Source: Streptomyces sp. TG1A-60
GTDB taxonomy: Bacteria; Actinomycetota; Actinomycetes; Streptomycetales; Streptomycetaceae
DNA: 64,000 nucleotides
Reading direction: 5' to 3'
Assembly: GCF_037201975.1 (NCBI RefSeq)
Contig: NZ_CP147520.1
Span: forward strand, 3,596,001-3,660,000
Shown here: one piece after another, positions 60,983 through 64,000 of the stretch
Layout of the letters: each line of letters opens with the position of its first letter
How positions within the stretch are numbered: position 1 is the stretch's first letter
The notes under the pieces: model-generated
Database searches by the model: none
What the model saw: only the letters and a program-made list of their open reading frames with translations
Told to the model about the DNA's origin: nothing
Made by a program: the position numbers and the translations under genes

Positions 60983-62569
60983 CTAGGAGGCTGAGCAGCG
61001 CTTTCCGTCGGTTGGGGGTGTACCGCGGAGGAGGTAGGTGTTGACCGTGGAGTCGACGCAGGTGCTGCCGCGGCCGTAGGCGGTGTGGCCGTCGCCGTCG
61101 TAGGTGAGGAGGTGGGCGGAGGCGAGCTGGGAGGCGAGTGCCCGGGCCCAGCGGTAGGGAGTGGCGGGGTCTCGGGTGGTGCCGACGACGACGATCGGGG
61201 CGGCGCCCTTCGCCTCGATGCGGTGCGGCACGCCCGTCGGCCTGACCGGCCAGTACGCGCAGTTCAGGGAGGCCCATGCGAGGGCCCGGCCGAAGACCGG
61301 GGAGGCCTTCTCGAACTCGGGAACGGCCCGTTCGACCTCTTCGGGGGTGCTGTAGGCGGCGGGGAGGTCGAGGCAGTTCACGGCGGCGTTGGCGTACATC
61401 AGGTTGGAGTAGGTGCCGTCGGGGTCGCGTTCGAAGTACCTGTCCGAGAGAGCGAGCAGGCCGGCGCCGTCATCCTCCTCGACCGCCTCGGTGAGGGCCT
61501 GGCGGAGTTGGGGCCAGGACCCCTCGTCGTACATCGCCGCGATCACGCCCGTCGTGGCCAGGGACTCGCCGAGCTGTCGGCCGTCGGCGTCACCGGTCGG
61601 GATGGGCCGCGCGTCGAGCCGCGCGAAGAGGGCGCTCAGGTTCTCGCCAACCTGCGCGGGCTTGCGCCCCAGCACGCAGTCCTTGCGGCGTACGCAGTCC
61701 TTCGCGAAGGACTGGAAGGCCGTCTCGAAGCCCGCCGTCTGCTCCTGGTTGAGCCGAGCGGCAGGCAACGACGGGTCCATCGCGCCGTCCAGGACCAGCC
61801 GCCCGACGCGCTCCGGGAACAGCCCGGCGTACGTCGCCCCGAGGAACGTTCCGTACGAGGCGCCGACGTACGTCAGTTTCTCGTCGCCCAGCACGGCCCG
61901 CAGGATGTCCATGTCGCGGGCCGCCTCGACCGTGGAGACGTGCCGCAGCAGCTTCGGCGACCGCGCCCCGCACCCCTCCGCGAACCGCTTGTACGCGGCG
62001 ACCACCGCTGCCGTCTCCCCTGTGTCGTCCGGGGTGAGATCCGTCCGCGTGTACGCGTCCATCTGGCGGCCGGTGAGGCATTCGACCGGCTCGCTGCCGG
62101 CCACGCCACGGGGGTCGACGGCCACCATGTCGTACCGGGCGCGCACCTTGGCCGGGTAGCCGATGCCCGCGTATCTCTGCACATAGCCGACCGCCGACCC
62201 GCCCGGCCCGCCCGGGTTGACCAGGAGCGAGCCGAGCCGCTCGCCCGGGCCGGTCGCCTTCTTCCGTGAGACCGCCAGCTTGACGTGGCCCTCGCTCGGC
62301 TCGGCGTAGTCGAGGGGCGCCTTCAGCGTGGCGCACTGGAAGCCGGGGACCTCGCAGCTGCGCCAACTCAGCTTCTGCTCGTGGTACGGGGCCAGCGCCG
62401 ACGGTGTCGAACGGGGAAGTGCGCCGAGGACGGGCCCCGCCTCCGCCGCCGTGTCCGCCGTGCGGGAACCGCCGGAGGAGCAGGCCGAGACGAGCAGCGC
62501 GGCGGCGGCGAGCAACGCGCCGCCGGTCCGCAGGGGCCGGTTCGGCCGGGGAGTACGCCAGGTGTGCAT
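60983..62569 (-). CDS. Secreted alpha/beta-hydrolase lipoprotein (tripeptidyl-aminopeptidase type)
   Basis: A 528-residue exported serine hydrolase. The N-terminus is a lipoprotein signal: a basic region, a hydrophobic core and lipobox LVSAC with Cys at about 30. VNPGGPGGSAVGYVQRYAG is the oxyanion region, GASYGTFLG carries the catalytic Ser, and VGTTRDPATPY and YDGDGHTAYG supply Asp and His. Streptomyces Tap/SlpD-type proteins with this layout are cell-surface aminopeptidases. The ATG of MHTWRTPRPN was chosen because it gives a normal signal peptide. Core-genome neighbour of the delta-prime gene. Confidence 0.92.
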   Translation of the reverse strand: MHTWRTPRPNRPLRTGGALLAAAALLVSACSSGGSRTADTAAEAGPVLGALPRSTPSALAPYHEQKLSWRSCEVPGFQCATLKAPLDYAEPSEGHVKLAVSRKKATGPGERLGSLLVNPGGPGGSAVGYVQRYAGIGYPAKVRARYDMVAVDPRGVAGSEPVECLTGRQMDAYTRTDLTPDDTGETAAVVAAYKRFAEGCGARSPKLLRHVSTVEAARDMDILRAVLGDEKLTYVGASYGTFLGATYAGLFPERVGRLVLDGAMDPSLPAARLNQEQTAGFETAFQSFAKDCVRRKDCVLGRKPAQVGENLSALFARLDARPIPTGDADGRQLGESLATTGVIAAMYDEGSWPQLRQALTEAVEEDDGAGLLALSDRYFERDPDGTYSNLMYANAAVNCLDLPAAYSTPEEVERAVPEFEKASPVFGRALAWASLNCAYWPVRPTGVPHRIEAKGAAPIVVVGTTRDPATPYRWARALASQLASAHLLTYDGDGHTAYGRGSTCVDSTVNTYLLRGTPPTDGKRCSAS

Positions 62570-62745
62570 CTCGCGAGCGTAACCAGAAGCAACACTTCGG
62601 TCACGAACAGCGACGAAACCTCCTCGTACGAGTGACGCAGTCAACGCACGCACCACCGCTCCACGCCCAGCACCGCCCCGCCCCGCCCCGCCTCCGAGGA
62701 CGGAACCTCCACTCCCGTCAGCCCGGGCCCGTCCCGCCCCACACG

Positions 62746-63950
62746 TCACCCGGCCCGCAACCCCATCGTCATCGCCTCCACGGCAAGCAAGGGCGCCACA
62801 TTCCGGTCCAGCGCCTCCCGGCATGCCGCGATCGCGTCGATCCGCCGCAAGGTCGACTCCGGCGTACCACCCCGCGCCATCCGCTCCAAGGTGTCCTGGA
62901 CCTCGACATTGGCGAGCGCGACCCGTGACCCCAACTGCAGGGCGAGCACATCCCGATAGAAACCGGTGAGCTCGCTCAGAGCGAGATCCAGACTGTCCCG
63001 CTGCGCCCTCGTCCGCCGTCGCTTCTGCTTGTCCTCCAGGTCCTTCATGACCCCCGCCGTACCGCGCGGCATCCGCCCGCCCTGCACCGCGCCCAGCGCC
63101 GCCTTCAGCTCTTCGGTCTCCTTGGTGTCGACCTCTTCGGCGAGCTGCTTCGACTCCTCCGAGGCCGCTTCCACCAGTTCCTGCGCGGCCTTGAGGCACC
63201 CACCGATCTCCTCGACCCGCAACGGCAGTCTCAGCACAGCCGCCCGCCGCGCCCGCGCCCGCGGATCGGTGGCCAGCCGCCGGGCCCGCTCGATGTGCCC
63301 CTGCGTGGCCCGCGCCGCCACGGCCGCGGCCTGCGGCTCGATCCCTTCCCGCCTTATGAGCATGTCCGCCACGGCGTCCACGGAGGGGGTGAGCAGCCCG
63401 ACATGCCGGCACCGTGAGCGAATGGTCGGCAGCACGTCCTCCAGCGAGGGCGCGCACAGCAGCCACACCGTCCGCGGGGCGGGCTCTTCCACCGCCTTCA
63501 GCACCGCGTTGGCCGACTTCTCGTTCAACCGCTCGGCATCCTCGACGAGGATCACCTGCCAGCGCCCGTTCGCCGGCGACGTGAACGACTTGCGCACCGT
63601 GTCCCGCATGTCCTCGGCCAGGATCTGCGTGCCCACCGCGGCCACCGTCGTCACATCCGCGTGGGTCCCCACCAACGCCGTATGACACCCGTCACAGAAT
63701 CCGCACCCCGGGCTCCCCCGAGCGCCCGGTCCGGGCTGACGCACTGCAACGCCGCCGCGAACGCCCGCGCCGCCGTCGTCCGCCCCGATCCCGGCGGGCC
63801 CGAGAACAGCCACGCGTGCGTCATCTTCGACGCCTCCGGAGGCGCGATGCGCTTCTCGGCCGCCGTGACGATCGCGTCCGCGTCCCGAGCAGCCGCGTCG
63901 AGCTGCGCGCTCAGCCGCTCCTGCCCCACCAGGTCGTCCCACACGGCCAT
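62746..63950 (-). CDS. holB: DNA polymerase III subunit delta-prime (HolB), with an apparent 1-nt frameshift
   Basis: A clamp-loader AAA+ protein. The N-terminal frame has AVWDDLVGQERLSAQLDAAA and the P-loop SGPPGSGRTTAARAFAAAL. The zinc-binding GCGFCDGCHT, the VILVEDAERLNEKSANAVLK Walker B/sensor region and the rest are in another frame. Adding one base to the C5 run at 63715-63719 gives a continuous 401-residue protein, normal for the family. Since this gene is normally essential, a sequence error is far more likely than a real break. ATG start at MAVWDDL. Confidence 0.9.
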
Positions 63951-64000
63951 GACCCACCACCCTCCCTCTCCCACGCCACCTCTCCGAGCCCCATTGTGCG

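Overview
The window is high-GC actinomycete DNA, almost certainly from Streptomyces. The base composition, GTG/TTG starts, ATGA/GTGA-type translational coupling, IS families and biosynthetic content all point there. Only the right end (about 60.7-64 kb) looks like core chromosome: a tRNA-Thr(CGT) gene, a secreted serine peptidase-like lipoprotein and the DNA polymerase III delta-prime gene. Everything to its left looks like accessory DNA accreted at the tRNA gene.

Layout. The last ~43 bp of the tRNA-Thr gene recurs in the same orientation at 2537, 34863 and 42715. These copies divide the window into four parts. (A) 1-2.5 kb: a partial gene, a type II thioesterase, a SnoaL-like protein and an IS256 remnant. 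(B) 2.6-34.9 kb: a large biosynthetic island followed by a graveyard of nested insertion sequences and the last third of a tyrosine integrase. (C) 34.9-42.7 kb: a VapBC pair, a broken erythromycin-esterase gene and a polymorphic toxin/immunity locus split by an IS5-type element. (D) 42.8-60.7 kb: a broken helicase, then a second biosynthetic island ending at the intact tRNA.

Island B appears to combine two known logics. Plus-strand genes at 5.0-11.2 kb resemble the nitrite-making aspartate-nitrosuccinate pathway (CreE/CreD-like flavoprotein and lyase) with an AMP-forming ligase of the kind that can activate nitrite for diazotisation, plus a flavin monooxygenase. The convergent minus-strand operon at 15.8-11.3 kb is a 3-hydroxyanthranilate pathway: type II DAHP synthase, PhzE-like and PhzD-like enzymes and an SDR. 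A second half (17.5-26.7 kb) has a TetR regulator, two NmrA-like proteins, a flavodoxin-like reductase, an ACMSD-like amidohydrolase, two tandem arylamine N-acetyltransferases and two FabH-like ketosynthases.

Island D is built around two divergent operons. The rightward one has an OAT/ArgJ protein, a FemAB-like transferase, an ATP-grasp ligase and an MFS exporter. It ends with a crotonase, a beta-lactam-synthetase-like protein and a TauD-like oxygenase that match the CarB, CarA and CarC classes of carbapenem biosynthesis. The leftward one has an NRDE/TANGO2 protein, an EhpG-like acyl reductase, an EhpF-like adenylating enzyme, a GNAT, ArgH, ArgG and an MFS exporter. A bicyclic beta-lactam assembled on an arginine/ornithine supply and further ligated to amino acids is the most interesting hypothesis in the window.

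Caution: several genes, including the normally essential delta-prime gene, are broken by what look like single missing bases in G/C runs. These are more likely sequence errors than biology.
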